From: Candidatus Pullichristensenella stercorigallinarum
GTDB lineage: Bacteria > Bacillota > Clostridia > Christensenellales > Aristaeellaceae
Direction of reading: 5' to 3'
DNA length: 64,000 nucleotides
Assembly (NCBI GenBank): GCA_018712945.1
Contig: DVFZ01000051.1
Coordinates: forward strand, 21,640-85,639
Made by a program: the position numbers and the translations under genes. Under the pieces are notes generated by a model. It made no database searches and was not told the origin of the DNA. It saw only the letters and a program-made list of their open reading frames with translations. Shown one piece after another: positions 14,796 through 23,611 of this stretch (position 1 is its first letter; each line of letters begins with the position of its first letter).

Positions 14796-16676
14796 GTGAG
14801 CAAGCTGCTCGGCGGCTCCACCAGCGTGCGCATCCGCAGGTGCGCGTTGATTCTGCTGGATCTGGCGCTGCTCTACATAGCGATCGAGCTGGCGGTGGTG
14901 TTCCGCTACGATGGCGCGATCAGCCAGACCATGCGCGTCCGGCTCGACCGCCGCATCCCCCTGCTGATCGTCTTTTATACGGGCGCGCTGATGGCAGGCG
15001 GCGTATATCATATGATGTGGCGCTACGCCGGCGCGCGCGAGCTGTTCCGGCTGATGTTCTTGTGCGCTGTGGCCACGGGCGCGGTGCTTTTGTGCAACCG
15101 CGTGTTTGCCTGGCGCATGCCGCGTTCGCTGTTTTCGTTGATCGGCATTTTTGATTTTTTGCTGGTGGGCGCTTCGCGCTTTGGCTGGAAGATATGCCGC
15201 GAGGCCTACTTTGCCCGCCGCAGCGATCCGGATCACAACCGGGTATTGATCGTCGGCGCGGGCGAGGGCGGCGCTTACGCGGCGCGCGCCTGTCAGGAGG
15301 GCCGCCGGCTCACGGGCGTGCCCATCGCCTTTGTGGACGACAACCCGGATAAACGCGGCATGCGCGTGTGCGGCATTCCCGTGTTGGGCGAGGTGCAGGA
15401 CATTCCCGACCTGGTGGAAAACAAGGGCATTTCCGAAATCATCATCGCCATTCCCCACATCAAGGGCAACCGTCTTAATGAGATTGTATCCGTCTGCAAA
15501 TCGACCAAGTGCCGCGTGCGCATACTCAACGACCCCGGCGGGCTGGGCGAGCGCAGCGTGGATGGGCGGCAAGCCTTCCGCGAGGTCAACACCTCGGACT
15601 TCCTCTCCCGCGACGAAGTGACGCTGGATATGGAATCTATCCGCGGCTACCTGTCCGGCAAGGTGGTGCTGGTCACCGGCGGCGGCGGCTCCATCGGCTC
15701 GGAGATCTGCCGCCAGGTGATGCGCTTTGACCCGAAACTTCTGTTGATCTTTGACATTTACGAAAACTGCGCCTACGAGTTGGAATGCGAGTTGAAGCAG
15801 AACTATGGGCCGGATTGCCCCATCCGCGTGTTGATTGGCAACATTTGCGACCGCGCGGAGCTGGATAATCTGTTCGACGAATATCATCCCACCATCGTGT
15901 TCCACGCCGCCGCGCACAAGCATGTGCCGCTGATGGAGGAAAGCTGCGCAGAGGCCGTGAAAAACAATGTGTTCGGCACGCTGAACCTGCTTTCCTCGGC
16001 CGCGGAGCACGGCGTGGAGCGGCTGGTGCAGCTTTCCACAGACAAGGCGGTCAATCCCACCAACGTCATGGGCGCCACCAAGCGCGTCACCGAAATGCTC
16101 ATCCAGAGCTTTGCGCGCAATACGAAGATGCAGTGCATGGCTGTGCGCTTTGGCAACGTGCTCGGTTCGCACGGCAGCGTCATCCCCCTGTTTGAAGCGC
16201 AAATCAAAAAGGGCGGGCCGCTTACGCTCACCCACCCGGATATCACCCGCTATTTCATGACCATCCCCGAGGCGGCGCAGCTGGTGTTGCAGGCGGGCGC
16301 GCTGGCGGCGGGCGGGGCCATCTATGTGCTGGATATGGGCGAGCCGGTACGCATCAAGGATTTGGCCGAAAAGCTGATCCGTTTTTACGGCTACACCCCG
16401 GGCGTGGATATGCAAATCAAGATTACCGGCCTGCGCCCCGGCGAAAAGCTCTATGAGGAATTGCTCATGGACAAGGAGCGCGACGGCATGACCTCCACCG
16501 CGCACCACAAGATATTCGTCGCCCCGCCCATCGTAGTGGATGACAGCATATTCTCCGCCCAGCTCGACGCTCTGCGCCAGGCCGCCGAACGTGGCGTAAA
16601 CGCCGAGGTGGTCGAACAACTGCATGAGATCGTCGAGACCTACACGCCGGACGAAAGCGCCCGGCAGGCGGGATAG
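14796..16676 (+). CDS. Membrane-anchored nucleotide-sugar 4,6-dehydratase (CapD/FlaA1/PglF type)
   Basis: 626 residues. The N-terminal ~125 residues contain four membrane segments. A first Rossmann fold follows (VLIVGAGEGGAYAAR, about 148-162), then the catalytic SDR domain (VVLVTGGGGSIGSEICRQ from about 289). The catalytic motif is STDKAVNPTNVMGATKR (about 413-427) with Met-x3-Lys instead of Tyr-x3-Lys, as is normal in this subfamily. Relatives convert UDP-GlcNAc to the 4-keto-6-deoxy sugar for capsule or glycoprotein glycans. It starts at GTG 14796 with GGGAG ahead. It stands alone here; the GT2 genes at 28-32 kb could use related glycans but are not linked. Confidence 0.93.
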   Translation: MSKLLGGSTSVRIRRCALILLDLALLYIAIELAVVFRYDGAISQTMRVRLDRRIPLLIVFYTGALMAGGVYHMMWRYAGARELFRLMFLCAVATGAVLLCNRVFAWRMPRSLFSLIGIFDFLLVGASRFGWKICREAYFARRSDPDHNRVLIVGAGEGGAYAARACQEGRRLTGVPIAFVDDNPDKRGMRVCGIPVLGEVQDIPDLVENKGISEIIIAIPHIKGNRLNEIVSVCKSTKCRVRILNDPGGLGERSVDGRQAFREVNTSDFLSRDEVTLDMESIRGYLSGKVVLVTGGGGSIGSEICRQVMRFDPKLLLIFDIYENCAYELECELKQNYGPDCPIRVLIGNICDRAELDNLFDEYHPTIVFHAAAHKHVPLMEESCAEAVKNNVFGTLNLLSSAAEHGVERLVQLSTDKAVNPTNVMGATKRVTEMLIQSFARNTKMQCMAVRFGNVLGSHGSVIPLFEAQIKKGGPLTLTHPDITRYFMTIPEAAQLVLQAGALAAGGAIYVLDMGEPVRIKDLAEKLIRFYGYTPGVDMQIKITGLRPGEKLYEELLMDKERDGMTSTAHHKIFVAPPIVVDDSIFSAQLDALRQAAERGVNAEVVEQLHEIVETYTPDESARQAG

Positions 16677-16699
16677 GCGGCCGGGCTTTTCACAAGAAA

Positions 16700-16756
16700 C
16701 CATCCCCTTCAGGCTGTGGGCTTGCGCCCTGCCTGTTGGGGATGGATTTTCTCTCT
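16700..16756 (+). terminator. Hairpin terminator after the dehydratase gene
   Basis: CCATCCCC-n3-AGGC ... GCCT-n3-GGGGATGG, followed by ATTTTCTCTCT. Confidence 0.65.
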
Positions 16757-16784
16757 ATCGCATTTGTGACCGCAAGGAAAGAGA

Positions 16785-17303
16785 GTGGTTTTTGTGCAGG
16801 GCGTAAAACGCAATATGGTACGGCTCCTGCCCCATGACGGCGCATGGGAAGTTGAATTCCGGGAAACGGAAGCGCGGTTACGGGAGTTGTGGGGCGGCAG
16901 CGTTCTGGATGTGCAGCACATCGGCAGCACCGCCGTCAAGGGCATATGGGCAAAGCCAATCCTTGATGTGGCCGTGGTGGTCAAATCGTATGCGGATATG
17001 GATACCGGCGCTTTGGCGGGAGCGGGGTACGAATACCGCGGGGCGCAGCCTCCCAATGGCAGGCACCTTTTTGTCCTGCGTGGGAAAGACGGCATGTCCT
17101 TGCACCATATCCACTGTTATGAACCCAATGCCCCTGATTTTATCCGCTGCGTCGGTTTTCGGGATTATCTGATTGCGCACCCACAGGTGGCCCTTCAGTA
17201 TTCACAACTGAAGCGCAGCCTGGCGGAGCAATTTGCGGAAAACCGGGTTGCCTATACCGAAGCCAAAGGGGAATTTATACGATCCATTTATGAAAAGCTT
17301 TGA
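16785..17303 (+). CDS. GrpB family protein (UPF0157)
   Basis: 172 residues of the GrpB/UPF0157 family, which has a nucleotidyltransferase-like fold. Typical motifs are WEVEFRETEARLRELWG, the VQHIGSTAVKGIWAKPILDVAVVV block (GSTAV-x5-KPxxD) and HLFVLRGKDG ... HHIHCYE. The molecular function of standalone GrpB is not settled. GTG 16785 is chosen because AAGGA lies six bases upstream; ATG 16815 further in has no site. A strong hairpin terminator follows. Confidence 0.88.
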   Translation: MVFVQGVKRNMVRLLPHDGAWEVEFRETEARLRELWGGSVLDVQHIGSTAVKGIWAKPILDVAVVVKSYADMDTGALAGAGYEYRGAQPPNGRHLFVLRGKDGMSLHHIHCYEPNAPDFIRCVGFRDYLIAHPQVALQYSQLKRSLAEQFAENRVAYTEAKGEFIRSIYEKL

Positions 17304-17311
17304 AAGCCCTT

Positions 17312-17359
17312 CGCCGGCCGGCGCTGTATTCTTTGCAGCCGGGCCGGCGGATCTTTTTA
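17312..17359 (+). terminator. Terminator of the GrpB gene
   Basis: CGCCGGCC-GGCGCTG-n-CAGCC-GGGCCGGCG stem followed by GATCTTTTTA. It reaches into the 3' end of the convergent EamA gene. Confidence 0.75.
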
Positions 17360-18190
17360 CGCCCGGCGGCGCGAGGAAAGGACGGTGTAGCCCGTCACCG
17401 CCGCCAGCACCACCAGCGCGCCCGCGATGCTCAACGGGCCGGGATTTTCCCCCAGGAACAAAAAGCACCAGGTGGGGTTGAGGATGGGCTCGATGTTGGA
17501 AACAATGGCCGCCGTTACCGACGACACACCCTGGCGCATGCCGATACTGAAGAAGAGATAGCCCAGCGTCAGGCTCGCCCCCATGCCCAACGCGGCGGCA
17601 AAGTGGCCCACATTGGCAGTCACGCCCGCGTCAAAGGGCATATACAAAACCAACAGCGCGGCAATGAGGTTTCCCTGATAGGAATAGCTCAAAGCGTCGC
17701 AGTCCGGCCGGCGCGCGGCCAGATAAACAATGGCATAGGTGAACGCCGAGGAGATGGCCAGCGCGTTGCCGAGCATCCCGCCTCCGGACAACCCTTGACA
17801 GAAACACAAAACCACGCCGAGCAATACAACCAGCACGCTGACCGTATCCAGCCGCGAAGGCTTTTTGCGCTGTACCACCGCTTCAAAGAGGATGACCACC
17901 ACCGGCATGGCATATTGCAAAACGATGGCGTTGGCAGCGCTGGTGAGTTTATTTGCGAAGACGAACAGTACCGATGTGCCCATCACGCCGAATGCGCCCA
18001 GCCAGGTACCGAAAGTGTTGGTCGGCCGGTAGCTTTTGCGCACCGCGCCCAACACGATGGCGGCGACCAATGCCCGGAACCCGGCGATGGTCAGCGCGTT
18101 CCAGGGAACGAGCTTGGATAAAAGTCCGCCGAAGCTCCAGCAGACGCAGGCGAGCAGTATGCAGGCGATGGATGAACGTTTGGCCGGCAA
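17357..18190 (-). CDS. EamA/DMT-family transporter
   Basis: 277-residue drug/metabolite transporter superfamily protein with about ten membrane helices in two EamA repeats. The first repeat begins ACVCWSFGGLLSKLVPW and FRALVAAIVLG; the second contains YAIVYLAARR and SVTAAIVSNIEPILNP, where the conserved Glu-Pro near the end of a helix is visible. Such proteins export or import amino acids and metabolites; the substrate is unknown. It starts at TTG 18190, with AAGGGG eight bases upstream. It lies downstream of the iorAB-ACT genes on the same strand but behind a hairpin, so it may be partly independent. Export of aromatic products is one possibility (inference). Confidence 0.88.
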   Translation of the reverse strand: MPAKRSSIACILLACVCWSFGGLLSKLVPWNALTIAGFRALVAAIVLGAVRKSYRPTNTFGTWLGAFGVMGTSVLFVFANKLTSAANAIVLQYAMPVVVILFEAVVQRKKPSRLDTVSVLVVLLGVVLCFCQGLSGGGMLGNALAISSAFTYAIVYLAARRPDCDALSYSYQGNLIAALLVLYMPFDAGVTANVGHFAAALGMGASLTLGYLFFSIGMRQGVSSVTAAIVSNIEPILNPTWCFLFLGENPGPLSIAGALVVLAAVTGYTVLSSRRRA

Positions 18191-18252
18191 TCAGAAGACC
18201 CCTTCCCAGGTAGAATAACCCGTTTGAATGTGAAAATACGGGCAACAGAAAT

Positions 18253-18282
18253 GGCCCTCCCCGCCGGTGCGGACAGAGGGCC
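18253..18282 (-). terminator. Hairpin after the ACT gene
   Basis: Minus strand GGCCCTC-n16-GAGGGCC followed by ATTTCTGTT. The weak T-tract suggests only partial termination before the EamA gene. Confidence 0.5.
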
Positions 18283-18299
18283 AATGCCTGCCGCGCGGC

Positions 18300-18716
18300 T
18301 CAGTACGCTTCTTCCAAAAGCGTGATGCCGTTTTTGCGCAGCGTTTCTTCGGCGCGGGCGCGGTCTTTCACATAAAAGATCACGCAGGCGTCAACCGACT
18401 TGGAAATATAGGCGTATACGTATTCCAGCGAAATGCCTTCCTTTTGCAGAAGCTGCAAAACGGCGTTGAGGCCGCCGGGCACGTCGTCCACGCGCACGCA
18501 GAGCACTTCGGTGATGGAAACGGTGAAGTGGCGCTCGCGCAGTACCTGCTCGGCCTTCACCGGGTCGCTGACGATCAGGCGCAAAATGCCGAACTCCACC
18601 GTGTCGGCCAACGTAATGGCGCGCACGTCGATGCCGTTGTCGGTCAAGGCCTGGGTAAGCTCGCAAAGCGTGCCGGTGCGGTTTTCCAGGAATACGGAAA
18701 GCTGACGGACAGCCAT
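18300..18716 (-). CDS. Tandem ACT-domain protein
   Basis: 138 residues forming two ACT domains: VRQLSVFLENRTGTLCELTQ (about 3-65) and the second beginning at VLCVRVDDVPGGLNAVLQLL. ACT domains bind amino acids. Small double-ACT proteins are commonly encoded next to phenylacetate-CoA ligase and indolepyruvate oxidoreductase in anaerobes, and may sense aromatic amino acids or products. ATG 18716 has AAGGAGG seven bases upstream, embedded in the last codons of iorB, whose stop lies two bases before. It is the fourth gene of the paaK-iorAB cluster. Confidence 0.9.
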   Translation of the reverse strand: MAVRQLSVFLENRTGTLCELTQALTDNGIDVRAITLADTVEFGILRLIVSDPVKAEQVLRERHFTVSITEVLCVRVDDVPGGLNAVLQLLQKEGISLEYVYAYISKSVDACVIFYVKDRARAEETLRKNGITLLEEAY

Positions 18717-18718
18717 GG

Positions 18719-19297
18719 TCAAGCCTCCTTCTGCGCCCGCCCGAGGGCGAAGGCGCGGCGGTTGAGTTCAAGGAATTTGGGCGGAACCTGCTTTTCCAGC
18801 GCCGCCTGCCAGGTTTCTTCGGGCAAATCCATGCGCGAGGCAAGCACGCCCATCAAAACCATATTCACAGCCTTGGGATTGCCGGCCTCCAACGCCAGTT
18901 TCATCGCGTCGAGCGAAACGACGCTGGCGCGCTGGGAGAGCTTTTCAACGATGTTCTCCGGATACGTTGCCGCGCCGGTGATGACCGGCATGGGCATGGT
19001 TTCGCGCGTGTTGGTGATAATCACGCCCGTGTTTTTCAGCCACGGCAGGTAACGCGCCGCCTCCAGCGGCTCAAAGGCCAGCATATAGTCCGCTTCGCCC
19101 AGATCGACGATGGGCGAGTGCACTTCGCTTCCGTAGCGCACATAGGTGACCACGCTGCCGCCGCGCTGCGACATGCCGTGCACCTCGCTGACCTTGACGT
19201 CGTAATCCAGGGAAACCAGCGCCTGGCCGAGCACCTTGGAAGCCAGCAGCGTGCCCTGTCCGCCGACGCCGACAATCATGATGGATGTGGTATTCAT
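18719..19297 (-). CDS. iorB: Indolepyruvate:ferredoxin oxidoreductase, beta (gamma-type) subunit
   Basis: 192-residue IorB. The N-terminal IMIVGVGGQGTLLASKVLGQ and SEVHGMSQRGGSVVTYVRYG motifs are those of the pyruvate:ferredoxin oxidoreductase gamma-type domain. Together with IorA it oxidatively decarboxylates arylpyruvates (from Trp, Phe, Tyr transamination) to arylacetyl-CoA and reduces ferredoxin. It overlaps iorA by four bases (ATGA). Length is normal. Confidence 0.95.
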   Translation of the reverse strand: MNTTSIMIVGVGGQGTLLASKVLGQALVSLDYDVKVSEVHGMSQRGGSVVTYVRYGSEVHSPIVDLGEADYMLAFEPLEAARYLPWLKNTGVIITNTRETMPMPVITGAATYPENIVEKLSQRASVVSLDAMKLALEAGNPKAVNMVLMGVLASRMDLPEETWQAALEKQVPPKFLELNRRAFALGRAQKEA

Positions 19298-21033
19298 GCT
19301 TCGCCCTCCTCAATGGCCTTGAAGCCGCAGGTATGCATGCACAGCCCGCAGCCGACGCACTGGGCGTCGTCCACCCAAACCTTTCCGTCCGCAAAGCGCA
19401 GCGCCGGGCAGCCCAGCTTCATGCAGGCGCGGCAGCCGCGGCAGCGGGCGGCGTCGATGCGCACCGGCTTTTTGTGGCGCACATATTTGAGCAGCGCGCA
19501 GGGGCGGCGGGAGATGATCACCGAGGGCGCGTCCTTGGCAAGTTCATCGCGCAGAACGCGGGTCAGCTCCGCTATGTCGTTCGGGTCGACCACGCGGATG
19601 TTCTCCGGGGCCACGCCCGCGCCCTCGCAGAGCTTTTCAATGTGGATTTTCGGCGCGGGCACGTTTTTGAGCGTCATGCCCGTGGTGGGGTTCTGCTGGT
19701 GGCCGGTCATGCCGGTGATGGCGTTGTCGAGCACAATCATGGTGGTCACGCCGAGGTTGTACACGGTGTTGACCACGCCGGTGATGCCCGAGTGGATGAA
19801 CGTGGAATCGCCCAGCACGGCCACGGAATGCTTCGCCTCTTCCGGGCGGATGGCGGCGTAGCCGTGCAGCATGTTGAACGACGCGCCCATGCACAGGGTG
19901 GTATCCAAAGCGTTGAGCGGCGCGGTGGCGCCCAGCGTATAGCAGCCGATATCGCCAAACACCGTCAACTTCAGGCGCGAAAGCACGCTAAACAGCCCCC
20001 GGTGCGGGCAACCGGCGCACATCACCGGCGGGCGGCCGGGCAGGGTTTCGCCCAGCGTCTTGGTGGCGGGCAGCGACGCGCCCATGGCCTTGCGCACGCG
20101 GTACTGCGAAAGCTCGCCCAACAGCCCGGTGCGGTCCTTGCCGCCGCAAAGGGGCACGCCCGCGGCGCGCAGGGCGTTTTCGATAAAGGGATCAAGCTCC
20201 TCAATGACAAACAGGCGGTCTACCTTGGTGGCAAAGGCGCGGATGCGCTCGATGGGCAGGGGATAGACCATGCCGATTTTGAACACGCTGGCCTGCGGGA
20301 AGGCTTCGCGCACATACTGGTAGGCCGCGCCGGAGGTGACAAAGCCCAGCTCCGGGTTGCGCATTTCCTCGCGGTTCAAGTCGCATTCCTCGCTGTATTT
20401 GCGCAAAGCTTCCATGTGCTGTTCCACCACCACATGGCGCTTGACGGCCACGGCGGGCATGGATACGTATTTCTGCGCATCCTTGACGTAGGGGCGCAGG
20501 GGCGCCTCCACACGCGGGGAAGTTTCCACTAGGCTCTGCGAATGGGCGATGCGCGTCACCGTGCGCAGCATGACGGGCGTATCATAGGCTTCCGACAGTT
20601 CGAAGGCGCGCTTGGTGAAGGCGAGGCACTCGGCGGAATCCGCCGGCTCCAGCATGGGCAGCTTGGCAGCCTCGGCGTAGTGGCGGGAATCCTGCTCGTT
20701 TTGCGAGGAATGGATGGCCGGGTCGTCCGCCACGCAGACGACCAATCCGGCGTTTACGCCCACATAGGCGGCGGTAAACAGCGGGTCGGCGGCCACGTTC
20801 AACCCCACATGCTTCATGGCGGTAAAGCTGCGCGCTCCCGCCAGCGACGCGCCCACGGCGCTTTCCAGGGCCACTTTCTCGTTGGAGGCCCATTCGGCGT
20901 AGATTGCATCGTAATCCGCGGCAAATTCGGTAATCTCCGTCGAGGGCGTGCCCGGATAGGAGGAAACAAAGCGGCAACCGGCCTCATACAGCCCGCGCGC
21001 CACCGCGGCGTTCCCGATCATCAATTCTTTCAT
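19294..21033 (-). CDS. iorA: Indolepyruvate:ferredoxin oxidoreductase, alpha subunit
   Basis: 579-residue IorA. It begins LMIGNAAVARGLYEAGCRFV (pyrimidine-binding domain). The thiamine diphosphate-binding region is GDSTFIHSGITGVVNTVYN with VLDNAITGMTG. The C-terminus carries two [4Fe-4S] motifs, CRGCRACMKLGCP and CVGCGLCMHTCG. With IorB it converts indolepyruvate, phenylpyruvate or 4-hydroxyphenylpyruvate plus CoA to the arylacetyl-CoA, passing electrons to ferredoxin; a ferredoxin is encoded at 8572. ATG 21033 has AGGAGAGG upstream. It lies 110 bases after paaK, with no evident promoter in the gap, so cotranscription with paaK is likely. Confidence 0.97.
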   Translation of the reverse strand: MKELMIGNAAVARGLYEAGCRFVSSYPGTPSTEITEFAADYDAIYAEWASNEKVALESAVGASLAGARSFTAMKHVGLNVAADPLFTAAYVGVNAGLVVCVADDPAIHSSQNEQDSRHYAEAAKLPMLEPADSAECLAFTKRAFELSEAYDTPVMLRTVTRIAHSQSLVETSPRVEAPLRPYVKDAQKYVSMPAVAVKRHVVVEQHMEALRKYSEECDLNREEMRNPELGFVTSGAAYQYVREAFPQASVFKIGMVYPLPIERIRAFATKVDRLFVIEELDPFIENALRAAGVPLCGGKDRTGLLGELSQYRVRKAMGASLPATKTLGETLPGRPPVMCAGCPHRGLFSVLSRLKLTVFGDIGCYTLGATAPLNALDTTLCMGASFNMLHGYAAIRPEEAKHSVAVLGDSTFIHSGITGVVNTVYNLGVTTMIVLDNAITGMTGHQQNPTTGMTLKNVPAPKIHIEKLCEGAGVAPENIRVVDPNDIAELTRVLRDELAKDAPSVIISRRPCALLKYVRHKKPVRIDAARCRGCRACMKLGCPALRFADGKVWVDDAQCVGCGLCMHTCGFKAIEEGEA

Positions 21034-21143
21034 GGCGACCTCTCCTGATTTCTGCCCGCCGCAAGGGACGGCGGGGCGGGTTTTTGAGCGAAGATGGGGA
21101 TACGCGCCAACATAAGGGGGCGGCGCGCAATTCCCGTCCTTTC

Positions 21144-22448
21144 CTAGCGCATGTCGCGCAAATCGACGATGCGCTTGGCCTTGCCCCCGGCAAAGCGTTC
21201 GATGGTTTTGGGGCCGACGAGCTTTACTTTCGCGTCGATGCCAAGCACCACGCGCAGTTTGGCGCGGATGGTGGCGGTGAGCTCCTCCAGAGCGGCGAAG
21301 CTGTCCAGCAGCGAACCGTCCATCAGCTCCACCTGCACCTCGAGGGTATCGTGGTATCCCTCGCGGCGGATATAGAGCATGTAGTGCGGGCTGATTTGCG
21401 GGATCTGCATGATGACGGACTCAATCTGGCTGGGGAATACGTTCACGCCGCGGATTTTGAGCATATCGTCCGAACGGCCCATGACCTTTTCCATACGCGC
21501 GTGGGTGCGGCCGCACTTGCACGGCTCGGTGGTGATCCGGGTCAAATCGCGCGTGCGGTAGCGCAGAAGGGGCATGGCTTCCTTGGTCAGCGTGGTGACG
21601 ATCAGTTCGCCCGCTTCGCCCTCGTCTTTCGGCTCCAGCGTTTCCGGATCGACGATTTCGGGCAGGAAGTGGTCCTCGGCAAAGTGCAGGCCACAGCGGT
21701 ATTCGCATTCGCCGCTGACGCCGGGGCCGATCAATTCGGACATGCCGTAGTTGTCCGTGGCGAACAGGCCGAGGCGCTTTTCAATCTTGGCGCGCAGCTC
21801 GGTGGTGCAGCCCTCAGAGCCGAACAGGCCGATGCGCAGCTTGAAGTCCTCCGGCCCGTAGCCCAATTCCGCCGCCAGCTCGCCCAGGTACATGGCGTAG
21901 GTGGGAGTGGCGATGAGCGTGGTGACGCCGAAATCCTTCATCAGCATCAGCTGCTTTTCCGAATTACCGGAGGAGGCCGGCACCACCGCCGCGCCCACGC
22001 GCTCCAGGCCGTAGTGCAGCCCCAGCGCGCCGGTGAACAGGCCATAGCCAAAGCTGATCTGGGCGATGTCGGATTCGTTTACGCCCGCGGCGCAGATGAT
22101 GCGCGCCATGACGCCAGACCACATATCCAGGTCGTTTTTCGTATAGCCGACCACGGTGGGTTTGCCTGTGGTGCCGGAAGAGGCGTGGATGCGCACCACC
22201 TTTTCCCGGGGCACGGCAAACAGCCCAAAGGGATAGTTGTCGCGCAAATCGGCCTTGGTGGTGGGCGGGATCAGGCGCACGTCCGCCAATGTGCGGATAT
22301 GTTCGGGCTTTAAGCCGATGGAATCAAAGCGTTTATGGTAGAAGGGCACGTTTTCATAGCAGTAGCGCACGATGTGCTGAAGCCTTTCGAGCTTGAGCGC
22401 CTCCAGCTCGGGGCGGGGCATCGTTTCCGCGCGCGGGTCGAACATCAC
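21144..22448 (-). CDS. paaK: Phenylacetate-CoA ligase
   Basis: 434-residue AMP-forming acyl-CoA ligase of the PaaK group. It has the P-loop ASSGTTGKPTVVGYT, the middle motif SEGCTTELR, NYGMSELIGPGV, and the C-terminal GRSDDMLKIRGVNVFPSQIE. It joins arylacetates to CoA with ATP, or, run with IorAB, links arylacetyl-CoA to free arylacetate. The first codon is GTG 22448 with ATG 22445 directly after it; GGGAG lies nine bases before the GTG. It is the first gene of the minus-strand operon paaK-iorA-iorB-ACT, a combination typical of aromatic amino-acid fermenters. Confidence 0.95.
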   Translation of the reverse strand: MMFDPRAETMPRPELEALKLERLQHIVRYCYENVPFYHKRFDSIGLKPEHIRTLADVRLIPPTTKADLRDNYPFGLFAVPREKVVRIHASSGTTGKPTVVGYTKNDLDMWSGVMARIICAAGVNESDIAQISFGYGLFTGALGLHYGLERVGAAVVPASSGNSEKQLMLMKDFGVTTLIATPTYAMYLGELAAELGYGPEDFKLRIGLFGSEGCTTELRAKIEKRLGLFATDNYGMSELIGPGVSGECEYRCGLHFAEDHFLPEIVDPETLEPKDEGEAGELIVTTLTKEAMPLLRYRTRDLTRITTEPCKCGRTHARMEKVMGRSDDMLKIRGVNVFPSQIESVIMQIPQISPHYMLYIRREGYHDTLEVQVELMDGSLLDSFAALEELTATIRAKLRVVLGIDAKVKLVGPKTIERFAGGKAKRIVDLRDMR

Positions 22449-22613
22449 AAGGCATCGCTCCCATGTGTATTATAGGCTTATTTATAGGATAACACGTTTT
22501 CGCGCGCGATGCAAGAAAAAAGCGATTCCAAGGTGCGAAATCTCCCGCCTGGGCGCACAAAAAGTGCAAACCATGTCCATCAAATGACAAAAAATCGTTT
22601 TTTATAAATATGC

Positions 22614-22642
22614 TTGCTTTTCCCATTCCGGAAAGGTAAAAT
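22614..22642 (+). promoter_or_regulatory. Promoter of the opp operon
   Basis: TTGCTT (22614-22619), 17-nt spacer, TAAAAT (22637-22642), with GGGAGGG before the first gene. Confidence 0.75.
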
Positions 22643-22689
22643 ATTATCGGCAACAGAGTCATTTTTATCGGCGGGAGGGAACCCTGGCG

Positions 22690-23601
22690 ATGCTCTGCTA
22701 CGCGGCAAAGAGGATTTTTCTGGCGATCGCAACGGTATTGATCGTGGCGGCGATCGTCTTTTTTGCCATGCATTGCATCCCCGGCGGCCCCTTTGACAGC
22801 GAAAAAGCTACCGACCCCGCCGCGAAGGCGGCGCTTCAAAGCCGCTTCCATTTGGATAAGAGCGTGCCGGAGCAGTTTGTGCTGTACCTGGGCGGCGCGC
22901 TGCGGGGCGATTGGGGCATATCGCTCAAGACGGGGCGCGAAGTTTCGGATATGGTGTTCGGGGCGCTGGGCGTTTCGGCGCGGCTGGGCGCGGTGAGCAT
23001 GCTGGGCGCGGCGCTTTTGGGGCTGGCGCTGGGCTGCGCTTCCGCGGTGTGGCATAGCCGTGCCGCCGACCGGCTGATTCTGCTGATGACTACGCTGTTT
23101 GTGGCGGTGCCCAGCTTCTTGTTGGCGACGCTGCTTTTGCTGGTATTCTGTCTGAAGCTGGGATGGTTCGGGGTGTGGTCGGCGAGCGGCACGGGCTATG
23201 TTTTGCCCGTCATTTCCCTGATGATGTATCCCATGGCATATATTACGCGGTTGACGCGTTCCTCCATGCTGGAGGCGCTTCATCAGGACTACGTGCGCGC
23301 CGCGCGCGTGCGGGGCGTGCGCGAGGGCGCGGTGGTGGCCCGGCACGCCCTGAAAAATGCCGTGACGCCGGTAATTGCCTACCTCGGCCCCATGACCGCC
23401 TATACGCTTACCGGCTCGATGGTGGTGGAAAATGTGTTTACCATCGGCGGGCTGGGCAGCCGCTTTGTGGAAAGCATTGCCAACCGCGATTATCCGGTCG
23501 TCATGGCGGCGACCATCGTGCTGGCGGCGCTGATTGCGCTATCGGCGCTTTTGAGCGACCTTCTGTGCCGGGCCATCGACCCGCGCATTGATTTTGCGTA
23601 G
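22690..23601 (+). CDS. oppB: Oligopeptide ABC transporter permease OppB
   Basis: 303-residue inner-membrane permease of the OppB/DppB group. It starts MLCYAAKRIFLAIATVLIV, has six membrane helices, and shows the cytoplasmic EAA loop as MLEALHQDYVRAARVRGVRE-x-H, ending DPRIDFA as is usual. It pairs with OppC to form the channel for peptides delivered by the binding protein at 26634. First gene of the operon; it ends three codons before the start of oppC. Confidence 0.95.
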   Translation: MLCYAAKRIFLAIATVLIVAAIVFFAMHCIPGGPFDSEKATDPAAKAALQSRFHLDKSVPEQFVLYLGGALRGDWGISLKTGREVSDMVFGALGVSARLGAVSMLGAALLGLALGCASAVWHSRAADRLILLMTTLFVAVPSFLLATLLLLVFCLKLGWFGVWSASGTGYVLPVISLMMYPMAYITRLTRSSMLEALHQDYVRAARVRGVREGAVVARHALKNAVTPVIAYLGPMTAYTLTGSMVVENVFTIGGLGSRFVESIANRDYPVVMAATIVLAALIALSALLSDLLCRAIDPRIDFA

Positions 23602-23611
23602 GGGGATGGCG

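Noticed and set aside
14574..16703. 709-codon minus-strand frame opposite the CapD-like gene
   Set aside because: Antisense shadow produced by high GC and regular codon use of the true gene; composition is implausible and no start signal is seen.
22469..22498. Promoter for paaK with TATAAT at 22469-22474 on the minus strand
   Set aside because: The -10 is good, but no acceptable -35 exists at 16-18 bases and there is no extended -10; left unassigned.
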